A DNA stretch of 64,000 nt, from NCBI RefSeq assembly GCF_001757105.1, contig NZ_MDHN01000029.1, positions 1 to 64,000 on the forward strand, read 5' to 3'. A program made the translations under genes and the position numbers. Below, in pieces: positions 9,302-19,196 of the stretch (positions are counted from its first letter, which is position 1; each line of letters opens with the position of its first letter). The notes below the pieces were generated by a model that did not search any database, was not told where the DNA came from, and saw only the letters and a list, made by a program, of their open reading frames with translations. The DNA comes from Alteromonas confluentis. GTDB taxonomy: Bacteria; Pseudomonadota; Gammaproteobacteria; Enterobacterales; Alteromonadaceae.

Positions 9302-9353
9302 ATTCTTACCTGAATAAAAATCGAATAATATTTTTTAGCGTGACAGCGTGCTA

Positions 9354-10235
9354 TTACACTTTAACGCGGTCGCTGATGACTTTCATCAGATAATCGCCAT
9401 AGCCACTCTTCTTGAGAGGTGCAGCCAATTTTTCGAGTTGTGCCGCATCAATATAACCCATGCGGTATGCCACTTCTTCGGGGCAGCACACTTTTAGGCC
9501 CTGACGTTTCTCGATAGCCGCAACGAAGTTAGCAGCATCAAGCAGGCTATCCAATGTACCCGTATCCAGCCAGGCAGAACCACGCCCCATCAGTTCAACT
9601 TTCAGTGAGCCGTCTTGCAGGTAAAGATTATTCAGGTCAGTGATTTCTAGTTCACCACGGGGAGAAGGCTTAACCGCTTTGGCAAAATCCACAACGCGAT
9701 TATCGTAATAATACAAACCCGTTACTGCATAATTAGATTTTGGTTTCGCAGGCTTCTCTTCGATAGAAAGTGCATTCCAGTCGTTATCAAAATCCACAAC
9801 ACCGTAACGCTCAGGATCGTTAACGTGGTAGCCGAAAACCGTTGCACCTGAATCTTGCTGATAAGCATTCTTCAGAGACACTTTCAGGTCGTGACCGTAA
9901 TAGATGTTGTCGCCCAGGACAAGCGTACACGCATCGTTGCCAATGAACTCTTCACCAATCAGGAAAGCTTGAGCAAGACCATCGGGCGATGGCTGAGCAG
10001 CATACTGCACGTTGATACCGAGGTCGGCACCATCGCCTATCAGTTCAATGAAGCGCGCTTGCTCTTGTGGCGTTGTGATAATCAGAATATCCCGGATACC
10101 GGACATCATCAGCGTTGCGAGCGGGTAAAAAATCATCGGTTTATCATAAACCGGCATTAGCTGCTTGCTAACGACTTTAGTAAGCGGGTGTAAGCGTGTG
10201 CCTGAGCCACCGGCAAGGATTATTCCTTTTCTCAT
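9354..10235 (-). CDS. rmlA: Glucose-1-phosphate thymidylyltransferase
   Basis: First step of dTDP-L-rhamnose synthesis: glucose-1-phosphate plus dTTP gives dTDP-glucose. The nucleotidyltransferase signature GGSGTRLHP is at residues 9-17, followed by [20 protein letters not shown] contains the metal-binding Asp, and [20 protein letters not shown] is the sugar-binding segment. 293 residues is typical. It is the first rml gene in transcript order, 29 bases after the TIM-barrel gene. Confidence 0.96.
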   Translation of the reverse strand: MRKGIILAGGSGTRLHPLTKVVSKQLMPVYDKPMIFYPLATLMMSGIRDILIITTPQEQARFIELIGDGADLGINVQYAAQPSPDGLAQAFLIGEEFIGNDACTLVLGDNIYYGHDLKVSLKNAYQQDSGATVFGYHVNDPERYGVVDFDNDWNALSIEEKPAKPKSNYAVTGLYYYDNRVVDFAKAVKPSPRGELEITDLNNLYLQDGSLKVELMGRGSAWLDTGTLDSLLDAANFVAAIEKRQGLKVCCPEEVAYRMGYIDAAQLEKLAAPLKKSGYGDYLMKVISDRVKV

Positions 10236-10264
10236 TTAAGCACCTAATTTTTATTCTTTAATTT

Positions 10265-11071
10265 TTATGAATAAATTGATTTAACCACTTTTATAGCTTG
10301 TTCAATACCTTCAAGTGGACTGTCGCTTTCTAGCATTTCGATACAATGCCAACCACTATAATCGCATCCATTTAAAGCAGAAGCAGCTTCATTATGATAT
10401 TCGTTGACAGCGGCAAAGTTAGAGAGCTGAGGTTGAGATATATGAAAATGCTTCATTTGCTTCCACGTATCTTCTATAGCATCAGCTATTGAATCGTTAT
10501 TCAAAAAAGTACAACCGGTATCTAAATGAAACACCAAGCCTGGATGATTAACTTGCTCTACAATCCTGTAACTCTCTTTATATGAAGTTATAATCTCCCC
10601 TCCATATGACGGAGGCACAGCTTCCAATCCAAGACTAACGTTATATCCCCAGCAAATCTCAGCTAGTGTGGCTAAACGTTCCACAGCAATTAAGGTTCCT
10701 TCAGAAGAATCATAGCCGAGCAGTAGCCGATTCTTTGGGGCTCCGTACACTAAAACTGTAGCCCCAGCTATCTGAGCCATTTGAGCGATAAAAGCTATGT
10801 GATGCTTTAGAGCAGCAAAACACTTTGAATCACCAAGTAACTGAAGTTCAGGCTTTCCGAATAAAAATGCCTGAAACGATGAAATCATTAAACCGTAATC
10901 TTCGCACTGCTCCCTAAACAAACTCATTGCCTTTTCGTTAAGGCTGGCCCAATCACCTGTAATTTTTCCGGGAGCTACTTCTACTCCTGTCACACCCAGC
11001 TTAGACAGAAGTTTGAATACTTTAAAGTTATCTCCAGTCCAAGCTAAATTAGATATAGCTAATTTATTCAC
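10265..11071 (-). CDS. Sugar isomerase/epimerase-like TIM-barrel protein
   Basis: A xylose-isomerase-like TIM barrel (AP-endonuclease-2 superfamily). Supporting features are the repeated beta-strand and Glu/His pattern: GVTGVEVAP, LGLEAVPP with a probable metal-ligand Glu, FHLDTGC and HFHISQPQL. These proteins usually isomerise or epimerise sugars or inositols with a divalent metal; the substrate cannot be read from the sequence. It overlaps the SDR gene by 8 bases, and that gene overlaps the FAD oxidoreductase, so the three are translationally coupled and probably share one sugar-modifying route. The region is clearly more AT-rich than the rml genes. Confidence 0.75.
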   Translation of the reverse strand: MNKLAISNLAWTGDNFKVFKLLSKLGVTGVEVAPGKITGDWASLNEKAMSLFREQCEDYGLMISSFQAFLFGKPELQLLGDSKCFAALKHHIAFIAQMAQIAGATVLVYGAPKNRLLLGYDSSEGTLIAVERLATLAEICWGYNVSLGLEAVPPSYGGEIITSYKESYRIVEQVNHPGLVFHLDTGCTFLNNDSIADAIEDTWKQMKHFHISQPQLSNFAAVNEYHNEAASALNGCDYSGWHCIEMLESDSPLEGIEQAIKVVKSIYS

Positions 11072-11840
11072 ACTTAACCTCAGGCTTCTTTAACCAATCG
11101 CCAAGCTCAAGCAACACTTCATCGTTAGTCATGATGTAATTTTGACACTTAGAAGTGAACAAGGCCGCATAATCAGATTTCATATCATATTTGGCTTTTG
11201 GAAATGGGTCAGATCCGACATCTAGGTTTGTAAAATAAGTATCTCTAATCCTTCGAGTAGAAAGAGGCTGAACAGCCAAATTAGCAATTCTTATATCTGC
11301 ATTTATTACAGTCTGAATATCTTTCCATAAGCGAGATAGTGGATACCATTGAAATTCAGAGTCTAAATTTATTTTTTCAAGAATATTACGCTGTATCAGG
11401 TCAAACAAAACATTCTTTTTTATCCCCTTACCAAACAAACCAGGAAGCCGAATAATATTGTAGCTATCAAAATGATTGCTAATTAAATCCTCAAGTAACA
11501 AACGATTTTTACCGTATGGACATAAATCTTCGGCATTAATTATACTTTTTTCTGTTACATCAATTGGAGATGGATATACGTCAACTGTAGATATTAAAAC
11601 AAATCTTTTCGCTGAGATCGTCTTATACACTTCAGCCAAAGCTAGGATAGTTTCCAAATCCTTATCTGGATTTTGATTAGCCCACCATTTGACTGCAGGT
11701 ACTCCAGCACAAACCACTAAATCGAAACTTTTTCCGGTAATATCCCCCAAATTCTTAGAGTTATAAAGTTCGTCAAAATTAGCCTGAAAGTTAATATTAG
11801 AACCGACAAAACCAGTATACCCAATAAGTGCTGTTTTCAT
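11064..11840 (-). CDS. NAD-dependent epimerase/dehydratase-like SDR with YxxxR
   Basis: An RmlD/epimerase-like short-chain dehydrogenase of 258 residues. The N-terminal nucleotide motif is GYTGFVG (7-13), followed by DLVVCAGVPAVKWW and a Ser/Thr step FVLISTVDVYPS. The catalytic Tyr lies in CPYGKNRLLLED. At the place of the usual YxxxK lysine there is Arg (Y-G-K-N-R), so activity may be altered or another Lys may serve. The gene overlaps its two neighbours by 8 and 4 bases. It probably oxidises, reduces or dehydrates a nucleotide sugar; the substrate is unknown. Confidence 0.72.
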   Translation of the reverse strand: MKTALIGYTGFVGSNINFQANFDELYNSKNLGDITGKSFDLVVCAGVPAVKWWANQNPDKDLETILALAEVYKTISAKRFVLISTVDVYPSPIDVTEKSIINAEDLCPYGKNRLLLEDLISNHFDSYNIIRLPGLFGKGIKKNVLFDLIQRNILEKINLDSEFQWYPLSRLWKDIQTVINADIRIANLAVQPLSTRRIRDTYFTNLDVGSDPFPKAKYDMKSDYAALFTSKCQNYIMTNDEVLLELGDWLKKPEVKCE

Positions 11841-12883
11841 ATCCTATTAACCTGTATTTGGTTTTCATTTTCTATCATAGACAAAATCGCTTCGGAAGCG
11901 TAAAAAATTGTATCAATTTTACCTGACATTACAACAAACGTGCGACCCTGTTTATTTACATAACATGATCTATCATCGGTTGCTCCAACTAGTTTCGTTT
12001 TAATTGACAATTGAGGTCCGACAAATTCGAATTTATCCAAGAAGTCCGGCATATATCGCCTAACCTGTTCCTCCATTAAGCTTCTTTTTGTCCTTATAAG
12101 TGTAGAATCGACACTATTTAAAAATTCTTTAGCAGTTATCATTTTATCAAAACGCCCTAAAGGAGTGTGAGTAACGCTCGATAATGTAAAAATATCAGCA
12201 GTGTCAGTAGGATAGATTGAGCATAGATTCCCATCGACCATTGTTAGCGCAAAAGAACCAATTTTTGACCGGTAATACAATAAAATGGTTGGCTCATAAA
12301 AAACAGGATATTCAATAGGAAGAACACTTCCCCAAGTTGCATCGATGACGTAATCAAAAAAGTGCTCATTAATACAAACCTTACCCCCAATGTCTCTCAC
12401 TGATTCGACTTTGCAATTAAGCAAAAGATTATCAGCTAAACGCATTCGGAATAGATGCCTTGCTTTATCCGTCCTCATAACCCTTTCATCAGTTAAAAGA
12501 ACGCCTGAGCAATTACTTAAATTATATAAATCAGGTTTTACTTCATAAAATTCTACACCTGACGATGTCATGATTAATCTATAGGTTAAAAAATCGATTA
12601 ATGAGTCATCATTTGGGACTGCATACAGGTTATTTTCTACTGGATCAGAAAGAGTTGGATAACGCTCAATAAAACGCATGTAACCATCACGTGATTGAAC
12701 TCGTGTTCGATGATTTCGAGCGTAATGGAAACCTTGATGTAACCTAAATTGATTATTCCCGGAAGCTCGCTGTAAAATATCGTCCTCATTATCAAAGACA
12801 GTTACATCAAAGCCTAAAGCCTTGAAACTAGATGCAATATGGCAACCATACCAACCAGCTCCTATGATACCAAATTTATACAT
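11837..12883 (-). CDS. FAD-dependent oxidoreductase
   Basis: An amine-oxidase/UDP-galactopyranose-mutase-like flavoprotein of 348 residues. FGIIGAGWYGCHIA (4-17) is the FAD dinucleotide motif, followed about 20 residues later by VFDNED for ribose binding. NQFRLHQGFHYARNHRTR resembles the conserved loop of the DAO fold, and DYVIDATWG is the second FAD contact. Overlaps of 4 bases with the SDR gene and 8 with the large sulfotransferase gene imply one translational unit. It may act on a sugar made by the TIM-barrel and SDR pair. I cannot name the reaction. Confidence 0.72.
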   Translation of the reverse strand: MYKFGIIGAGWYGCHIASSFKALGFDVTVFDNEDDILQRASGNNQFRLHQGFHYARNHRTRVQSRDGYMRFIERYPTLSDPVENNLYAVPNDDSLIDFLTYRLIMTSSGVEFYEVKPDLYNLSNCSGVLLTDERVMRTDKARHLFRMRLADNLLLNCKVESVRDIGGKVCINEHFFDYVIDATWGSVLPIEYPVFYEPTILLYYRSKIGSFALTMVDGNLCSIYPTDTADIFTLSSVTHTPLGRFDKMITAKEFLNSVDSTLIRTKRSLMEEQVRRYMPDFLDKFEFVGPQLSIKTKLVGATDDRSCYVNKQGRTFVVMSGKIDTIFYASEAILSMIENENQIQVNRI

Positions 12884-15542
12884 TTAGTCCGACCTCAGAG
12901 ATTAACGAATCAATTGCAAGCTTGAGACCTTCAAATTCAACATGAAAATTAGCTCTTGAGGGATTGTCCTTAGGACCAGGAACATGAATGTTAATTGCTG
13001 AAACTTCGTCATCCTTTATGAATTCATTTTTTACGTAAACACATTCTTTAGCATTTTGTCGATATCGATTCGATTCATAAATATTTAAATCGGGCTTATG
13101 ATTAATGTTCCAGTGACTCGTGAATATCACACCTGGTAAATTACAAACCCATTTGTATTTCGCTAAGCCAGCACCCCATGGGCAAATGAAAAAGTCACTA
13201 CTTTTTATCCAATTTATTGATTCACCAAGATCCATTAAAACACCATCGACAATCTTAACGTTAGAAGGCTTATCCGATTCAATTAAATATTTAACAATTT
13301 CTCTTTCAAGACCCACAATATCATTATCAAAAGCTTCGTGATGACTAACAATCTGGACTTTATCAGAACCAATCGTATCATGACCGTCAACATATATAGT
13401 CACTTGAGAAAACAACTTCGAAAGGTATTGCATTACAATTTTAAACCCTTCTTTTTGATTAGACCATGTTCTATTTTCTAACCTCAATCCAAAAACAACT
13501 CGAATTTCGTTAGGTGAACGCGGAAGGATATTACTACGACCATTATCGAAATTAGAAATTAGTCTATTTGCCAAATCTTCGCTTATGTAGTCATCTGTCA
13601 ACCGAAATGCAAAAAGTCTATTATTAAAAATATAACTAACTAAGTCAGACTCACTTCTAACGTCACGATTAATTTTATCTGGACTAATATCAAAGATATC
13701 TTCAATTTTACCCCAAGGCTCTAAAAGCGCCCCTCCGGTAATAAGGATATTACCGATTTCATCTAGAACAGATAGCTTTTTCAATCGATCAATTCCTGCT
13801 AGATCGTTCCATAAATTATGTCCGATATGGGCGTTTCTAATGAAACCACAAGTACCAACGGTATTTTCACCAAGATAACTGCTTATAAGAGGATAGCTTT
13901 CTAAAAAAAGTGTTAACACCTGCTTTAACGCTAATTTTACTGGATAGCAATTTCCATTTTGATAGAAAACATGATTTTGGAAATCATATATCAAGAACCT
14001 TTTTAAATCGTGACTAGATTCAAAAATCACTATTGCATTATCTTTATCGTCAAGATAGGGATAAGCAATCAAAAAATTATTAATAACGATACTATGACGA
14101 CAACTATAAACAGCATTTTCATAATTAACGGAAATTACTAATCTATCCGCGTCTTTAGAGAACTTGTCCCACGCATTTTTTGTTGAAGTAGAAAAAACTT
14201 CCCGAAGACATTCTAGCTCAGTAGATTCCAAGCTTATATCCGGACCTATCATATCAAGCAAGATCGAAAATTCATCTCGAAAACTTTGAAACTCATTATA
14301 CAAATTAACTAGAGGTGGTGGACTATCGTTAAAAAGAGCAGGTTTAAATATAGATTGCATAAGACAGTTCGTAATTTTGCTTATGTCTACTTGTGATAGT
14401 TTAATTCCTTTTATATCATTACCAACAAATTGCTTATCACCGTTGAAATACCATACAGCATCATTTCCTTTATCATTTTTCAATAAAAACAAAAAAAGAC
14501 AGTCGCTGAAACCCACTATTTTTTCCGTAAACCAAGATTGAGCTAGCATGGAAGGTGTGAGTAATTCACCTCCTTTTGTGAAGCTCATTTCATAAAATCC
14601 AGTGTCAGCTGTAGATATTGTGTATATCACTGAACGAGGTGGATTCAAGACAAGTGGCAGATCTACAACTTCATTAACTACTCGGACTCTTAAAGCATCG
14701 AGATCGACAATATCTGAGGAAAGCTCAAATACAAATGAACAATCTCTCGATAGTCTATTTTCCGAAAATTTATTTTGTAGATTTGCGGTTACAGAGCCTA
14801 TCTCCTTATCATTTAGATACACTCTAACTTCAGCAGGTTTGGTTGAGTGCACATATCTTGCCCAACCGGAGATAGAATTATTGTAGATTTCGTTAACAGC
14901 CCCCTCTGCCTTGGTAATCCGAGATGAGTCTAAGTACTCTTTAGGATTAGGCTGGACGAAGTTAATAGCACTGTCAACTTGAGCTTTGGAAGGAGATAAA
15001 TCGTAAAAATTAATTATGTAATCAATTAAAGCTTTTGGGTCTCCTAATGCCTTGTCGTATGATATTAGCAAAGCATCAGGTTTCGAAGACTCTAAAAACT
15101 CAACACATTTTAGATATTGATTTAGCGATTGCTTCATTGTCGGAGTTATTTCAGTCAACATTGAAATTGAGTTTCTTTGGGCTATTGACAAAACATCCTT
15201 GAATATAAAAATGTACAGTGGCTTATCAAAAAAATCATTCACTTTTTCTAAATAATTTATCGAAGAAGGTCTTTTCCAACCCCACTTTTTGTTATCAGTA
15301 TTGTAAGTACGAATAATTTCCGTTATCTCATCATTTTCAGTACGTTCGAATGCTGAAGATAGATGTGTGTCTTCAAATACTGGTGGTGCAGCCTTATCTC
15401 CCATAAAGACGCCTAAGTGATGCAAGACGCCAGCAACCATGGATGTGCCCCCTCTTGCTGTTCCTACAACTACAATAGGCCTCTCTTTATTTTTTCCGTT
15501 ACCAACTATTGTCAGTCCTTTATTTACTAACTCATTACTCAT
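12876..15542 (-). CDS. Fusion: sulfotransferase, beta domain and C-terminal glycosyltransferase-like domain
   Basis: 888 residues with three regions. Residues 1-200 form a PAPS-dependent sulfotransferase: VVGTARGGTSM (25-35) is the 5'-phosphosulfate loop and YIFIFKDVLSIAQRNS is near the 3'-phosphate site. Residues about 220-310 form an all-beta domain, ISGWARYVHS then EVRVYLNDKEIGSV, of a type seen in many polysaccharide-locus proteins. Residues about 440-888 are weakly recognisable. IRVVFGLRLENRTW, VTIYVDGHD and FFICPWGAGLAKY look like the second half of a GT-B (GT61-like) transferase. It overlaps the FAD oxidoreductase by 8 bases. A single protein that extends and sulfates a glycan is the likely meaning. 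The C-terminal assignment is tentative. Confidence 0.75.
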   Translation of the reverse strand: MSNELVNKGLTIVGNGKNKERPIVVVGTARGGTSMVAGVLHHLGVFMGDKAAPPVFEDTHLSSAFERTENDEITEIIRTYNTDNKKWGWKRPSSINYLEKVNDFFDKPLYIFIFKDVLSIAQRNSISMLTEITPTMKQSLNQYLKCVEFLESSKPDALLISYDKALGDPKALIDYIINFYDLSPSKAQVDSAINFVQPNPKEYLDSSRITKAEGAVNEIYNNSISGWARYVHSTKPAEVRVYLNDKEIGSVTANLQNKFSENRLSRDCSFVFELSSDIVDLDALRVRVVNEVVDLPLVLNPPRSVIYTISTADTGFYEMSFTKGGELLTPSMLAQSWFTEKIVGFSDCLFLFLLKNDKGNDAVWYFNGDKQFVGNDIKGIKLSQVDISKITNCLMQSIFKPALFNDSPPPLVNLYNEFQSFRDEFSILLDMIGPDISLESTELECLREVFSTSTKNAWDKFSKDADRLVISVNYENAVYSCRHSIVINNFLIAYPYLDDKDNAIVIFESSHDLKRFLIYDFQNHVFYQNGNCYPVKLALKQVLTLFLESYPLISSYLGENTVGTCGFIRNAHIGHNLWNDLAGIDRLKKLSVLDEIGNILITGGALLEPWGKIEDIFDISPDKINRDVRSESDLVSYIFNNRLFAFRLTDDYISEDLANRLISNFDNGRSNILPRSPNEIRVVFGLRLENRTWSNQKEGFKIVMQYLSKLFSQVTIYVDGHDTIGSDKVQIVSHHEAFDNDIVGLEREIVKYLIESDKPSNVKIVDGVLMDLGESINWIKSSDFFICPWGAGLAKYKWVCNLPGVIFTSHWNINHKPDLNIYESNRYRQNAKECVYVKNEFIKDDEVSAINIHVPGPKDNPSRANFHVEFEGLKLAIDSLISEVGLNV

Positions 15543-15604
15543 TTAAGATTCCAAATATATTTATATTAAGTTTAGGAGTTATAATTTGTTATAACTTAAT
15601 AATA

Positions 15605-17986
15605 TTAATTTACTTTCATGCTGATAGAATAATCATCAATCTCTTTTGTAAGATTTACATTATAATAAGGATCATGCTCGATAAAATGACGCCATTCCTT
15701 TTGCATATATTCAATCTCGCTGTGAAATCTGCTGATTTTTTCAGGTGTATCTTCTTTGCCACGACTTATAGACTCATGATGATAAAGTTCTGCATATGGT
15801 GTAAACAGATTTCGATAACCTTCAGCCATCACTTTTAGGCAAAAATCAACATCATTGAAAGCTATTGCTAGATTTTGTTCGTTCAACCCGCCAACCTTTA
15901 AGAAAATTTCCTTTTCTACCAGTAAAACTGCTGCAGTAACAGCTGAGAAATTCTGTGTGCAAACTAACTTGCCGAAATATCCAGGATGATGTTTCTTAAA
16001 ATTTTTATGAGGATGATTAGCTACACCACCTATTCCTAAAATTACACCTGCGTGCTGAATTGTACCGTTGCTGTAATATAATTTAGCACCAACACAGCCG
16101 ATTTCCGGCCTGATAGCATGCCTGACCATTTCATCTAACCAGTCAGAACTAATAACTTCTATATCGTTATTCACTAGACCTACAATACTTCCGTTAGCAT
16201 TTTCAACACCAAAATTATTTATAGCTGAATAGTTAAAAGGGAAGTCATATTTAAGAACCTTAACGTTTTCATTATTTTTCTGAATTAAATCAAACCATTC
16301 GATAGTTTCAGGATTGACGCTTCCGTTGTCTAATATTAATATTTCATAATTCTTATATGATGTTTTTTCTAGAATACTATTTACCGCCGTTTCAGTAACA
16401 TCCTTCATATCTCTAGTGGGAATTAATAACGTAACAAGAGGCTGTGATTCAGGTAATGGCCAGATGACTCTATAAGTATTGGGTAATAAACCATGCCTAA
16501 CTTGAATCCTTTCAGGTCCTTCTGATTGAAAATAATCACTCAAAGCTTTAACCCCAGCTAAAGAGGTATAATCCTTCTCTCCAGAAGCTAATGCTGTAGA
16601 TCCTTGTATCATTCTCCAGTGATATAATATTCGCGGTATATGTTTTATCTCAGAGTCCTTTACGTACGGTAAACACCGTAGCAATAAGTCCTGATCTTGA
16701 GCACCTTCAACTCCTCGTCTAAAGCCACCAATTCTTCGGATTATGTCAGTCCTATATACCCCAAGATGAGATACATAATTTTGCGAGAAAAATAGATCGG
16801 GGTTCCAGTCCGATTTAAAGTGAGGAGATTTTCTATTATTAGCCTCATCAATCTTATCTTCGTCGCTATAAAGAACCTTTGCTTCCGGAAATTTATTTAT
16901 TTCATTTATGATATAATAAAAAGCATCTTTATCAATCTTGTCATCATGATCTATTAGTGCTACAAATTCTCCCGACGCAATTTCTAAAGCTGAATTACTT
17001 GCTTCAGATATATGGCCATTATTTTTTCTTTCTACTAACTTTATTCTTTCATCTTTTAAAGAATACTCTTTTAAAATTTTAACTACATTTAGATCTGGAG
17101 AGTTATCGTCTGCAATGCAGAACTCCCATTTTTCATAGGTTTGAGCGATAACAGATTCAATGCACTGCCTTAGGTAGTATTCTTCGGTATTATAAGTTGG
17201 CATTACCACTGAAATTTTTGGTGAAATTTTAAATTTATCGAGATTAGCTTTAATCTCATCTGCCCGGTGCTTGGTCTTCGGCTCTATGTATTTAATCCAA
17301 TCTTGATAAGACCACTCGTTCAAATTCCTAAAGAATAGTTCGTTGTATTGAGAGTATAAATATATGAAATCTTCATTATATTTATCTAGAACACAGATAT
17401 TTTGTGTATATAAGAAGTCTTTTATTTCACAGATAGCTTCGATAGAGTCTATTTTTCTAATCGTTAAATTTTCTATCGAAAACTTCCCAGCAGATTCCAA
17501 CGGATCAAATCTCAATGCTTTTGGTTTTGAATGAAGATAAAAAATCCGGCTATTAGGCTGATTGGATTTTAAAAAAATCTGACAAGCATCATCATTATTA
17601 AATCCCTGTCCATAATCAATGTAAAGCCTTGATAATACGAACTCACTTTCAGACCTTATTTTTAAATCTAGTTTATAGAATCCTGATACAGCCAAATTAA
17701 CGATTAAATCATTAAATCCAAATGTAGGATCATCATTAATAGAAATGAATTCATCATCGTCGGTTAATAGAACATTACTTACTGGGTAAATTGAAGACAG
17801 ATCAGATAATGTATAACTACATTTTTCCAATCTACATTTTATTAATTCAATATTATACTCAATCAATACATTGCTGTCTGAATTTAGCTTTTTAATTTCA
17901 TCATATAAATCTAAAGCAGCACCGTAATTCCCTTCCAAAAATGCAGAATTAGCTTTTCTAAGTCTTCTATCTATTTTTAAATCCAT
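15605..17986 (-). CDS. Two-domain GT2 glycosyltransferase
   Basis: 793 residues. A short TPR-like helix pair (residues 10-50) and a beta-rich segment (80-200) precede two GT2 domains. Domain 1 (about 257-460) has ISVVMPTYNTEEYY, CIADDNSPD and ALIDHDDKID, so the metal site is intact. Domain 2 (about 517-780) has LLIPTRDMKDV, LILDNGS, GLVNNDIEV and AFNDVDFCLKV. Bifunctional transferases of this kind often build alternating or branched chains such as rhamnans. It is paralogous to the protein at 4985-6703, whose first domain has lost the DXD. The DNA is very AT-rich. It stands alone between 60-base gaps within the operon. Confidence 0.9.
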   Translation of the reverse strand: MDLKIDRRLRKANSAFLEGNYGAALDLYDEIKKLNSDSNVLIEYNIELIKCRLEKCSYTLSDLSSIYPVSNVLLTDDDEFISINDDPTFGFNDLIVNLAVSGFYKLDLKIRSESEFVLSRLYIDYGQGFNNDDACQIFLKSNQPNSRIFYLHSKPKALRFDPLESAGKFSIENLTIRKIDSIEAICEIKDFLYTQNICVLDKYNEDFIYLYSQYNELFFRNLNEWSYQDWIKYIEPKTKHRADEIKANLDKFKISPKISVVMPTYNTEEYYLRQCIESVIAQTYEKWEFCIADDNSPDLNVVKILKEYSLKDERIKLVERKNNGHISEASNSALEIASGEFVALIDHDDKIDKDAFYYIINEINKFPEAKVLYSDEDKIDEANNRKSPHFKSDWNPDLFFSQNYVSHLGVYRTDIIRRIGGFRRGVEGAQDQDLLLRCLPYVKDSEIKHIPRILYHWRMIQGSTALASGEKDYTSLAGVKALSDYFQSEGPERIQVRHGLLPNTYRVIWPLPESQPLVTLLIPTRDMKDVTETAVNSILEKTSYKNYEILILDNGSVNPETIEWFDLIQKNNENVKVLKYDFPFNYSAINNFGVENANGSIVGLVNNDIEVISSDWLDEMVRHAIRPEIGCVGAKLYYSNGTIQHAGVILGIGGVANHPHKNFKKHHPGYFGKLVCTQNFSAVTAAVLLVEKEIFLKVGGLNEQNLAIAFNDVDFCLKVMAEGYRNLFTPYAELYHHESISRGKEDTPEKISRFHSEIEYMQKEWRHFIEHDPYYNVNLTKEIDDYSISMKVN

Positions 17987-18049
17987 ATTTTATTCAACAC
18001 TTTATTCTTTAAATCTCTACGTTTAAAATTACAAGCTAATTTTCAATAG

Positions 18050-19060
18050 TTACTTTTTTATATAATGAAAAATTGGCTCAATTTCCGATCGGGTTAACTC
18101 AGGATTTAAACAAATGAAATCTAATGTGTTAAATGACTTTGAAGGACTTCTGTTTTCGTAGATACCATTTAACAAATAATGTTTAGCCAAATCTGAAACA
18201 GACTGGTTAAGATCGGGATAATTTTCTCTATACCACTCTTCATTAAACACGCCAGACTTTTTCAATTCATCGATTTTAAGACTAATTTCACTTTTATATT
18301 TTTTATTACTTTCATATAACCTATTGTTAATTCTCGTTAAAACGATACTTATCCATTCATTCATTAGATTTATAGCGTATAAATCTGCTCTCATCTTTTC
18401 ACTATGAACTTCTAGTTCTTCAACTTTATTAACATAATCCTTCAGCGTTACTTCCAACTCCGCAGTTTTTATTTTTTCACTAACATAACTCTCTTGAATT
18501 TTGAAAAAATTCTCTGTCAAAATTCTATTTTCGGCTTCATAATTTTTTAATTTTTCACTAAAATTCGGAAAGGCGAACTCCCTCGAAATCAATTCATTAT
18601 CTACTTCACTATTTTTCATTTCATATACTGAGTTTATATTTTCTTTCTTGCTAAATACTTTTACTAGCCTTTCTTTTACCGATATTAATTCAATACTACT
18701 TTCCAAAAGAGTTTCTGCCAGATTCGAAAAAATATGTTTATCGTGAAGTATTTGCACTACTGAACTTTCTCTATCAATATAATTTTTTACATTACATTGA
18801 AAGTTCGCCTTCTCAAATAGCTCTATCAGTTCACAGTAATAATCTTTTACTTCGCTCAAGACTCTATCTATAGAATTTTGACCTATCAACTTCCTCTTTA
18901 CTAGACATAGCATATCATCGTATAGAATCAATTCTGGATTCAATCTTTCCAAATCACTTAATGTTATTGAGTTTTCACCATTAAGACAAAAAAGCAATTT
19001 CTCACCAACCATGTTTTCTAATTTAGAGTTATTCTCTGCACTTAAATAAACTGTTCTCAT
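18050..19060 (-). CDS. Coiled-coil protein with C-terminal WYxxxYPD-type module, function unknown
   Basis: The ATG at 19060 is preferred because AGGA lies 6 bases before it; the frame extends to a TTG at 19090. The product (336 aa) has no enzyme motif I can name. The middle (residues about 155-275) is rich in Glu, Lys and Leu with heptad-like spacing and is probably coiled coil. The C-terminus carries FNEEWYRENYPDLNQ, then KHYLLNGIYENRSPSKSF and FNTLDFICLNPEL. This repeat-like module also occurs at the N-terminus of the RgpF-type protein at 26369-28300 and in many polysaccharide-locus proteins. The gene is among the most AT-rich in the window. It may be a scaffold or chain-length component, which is inference. 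Confidence 0.7.
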   Translation of the reverse strand: MRTVYLSAENNSKLENMVGEKLLFCLNGENSITLSDLERLNPELILYDDMLCLVKRKLIGQNSIDRVLSEVKDYYCELIELFEKANFQCNVKNYIDRESSVVQILHDKHIFSNLAETLLESSIELISVKERLVKVFSKKENINSVYEMKNSEVDNELISREFAFPNFSEKLKNYEAENRILTENFFKIQESYVSEKIKTAELEVTLKDYVNKVEELEVHSEKMRADLYAINLMNEWISIVLTRINNRLYESNKKYKSEISLKIDELKKSGVFNEEWYRENYPDLNQSVSDLAKHYLLNGIYENRSPSKSFNTLDFICLNPELTRSEIEPIFHYIKK

Positions 19061-19196
19061 TTGACTTCCTGTTTTTATCAAACTGAGCAAAACTGCGAAA
19101 TAGAATAAAGCTTAAACTATTTAAACACATTTCTTTGTCTAGAATTTTTATAAATTTTAATTTTAAATTCCATCGTGTTAAATTTAATGAGAACTT

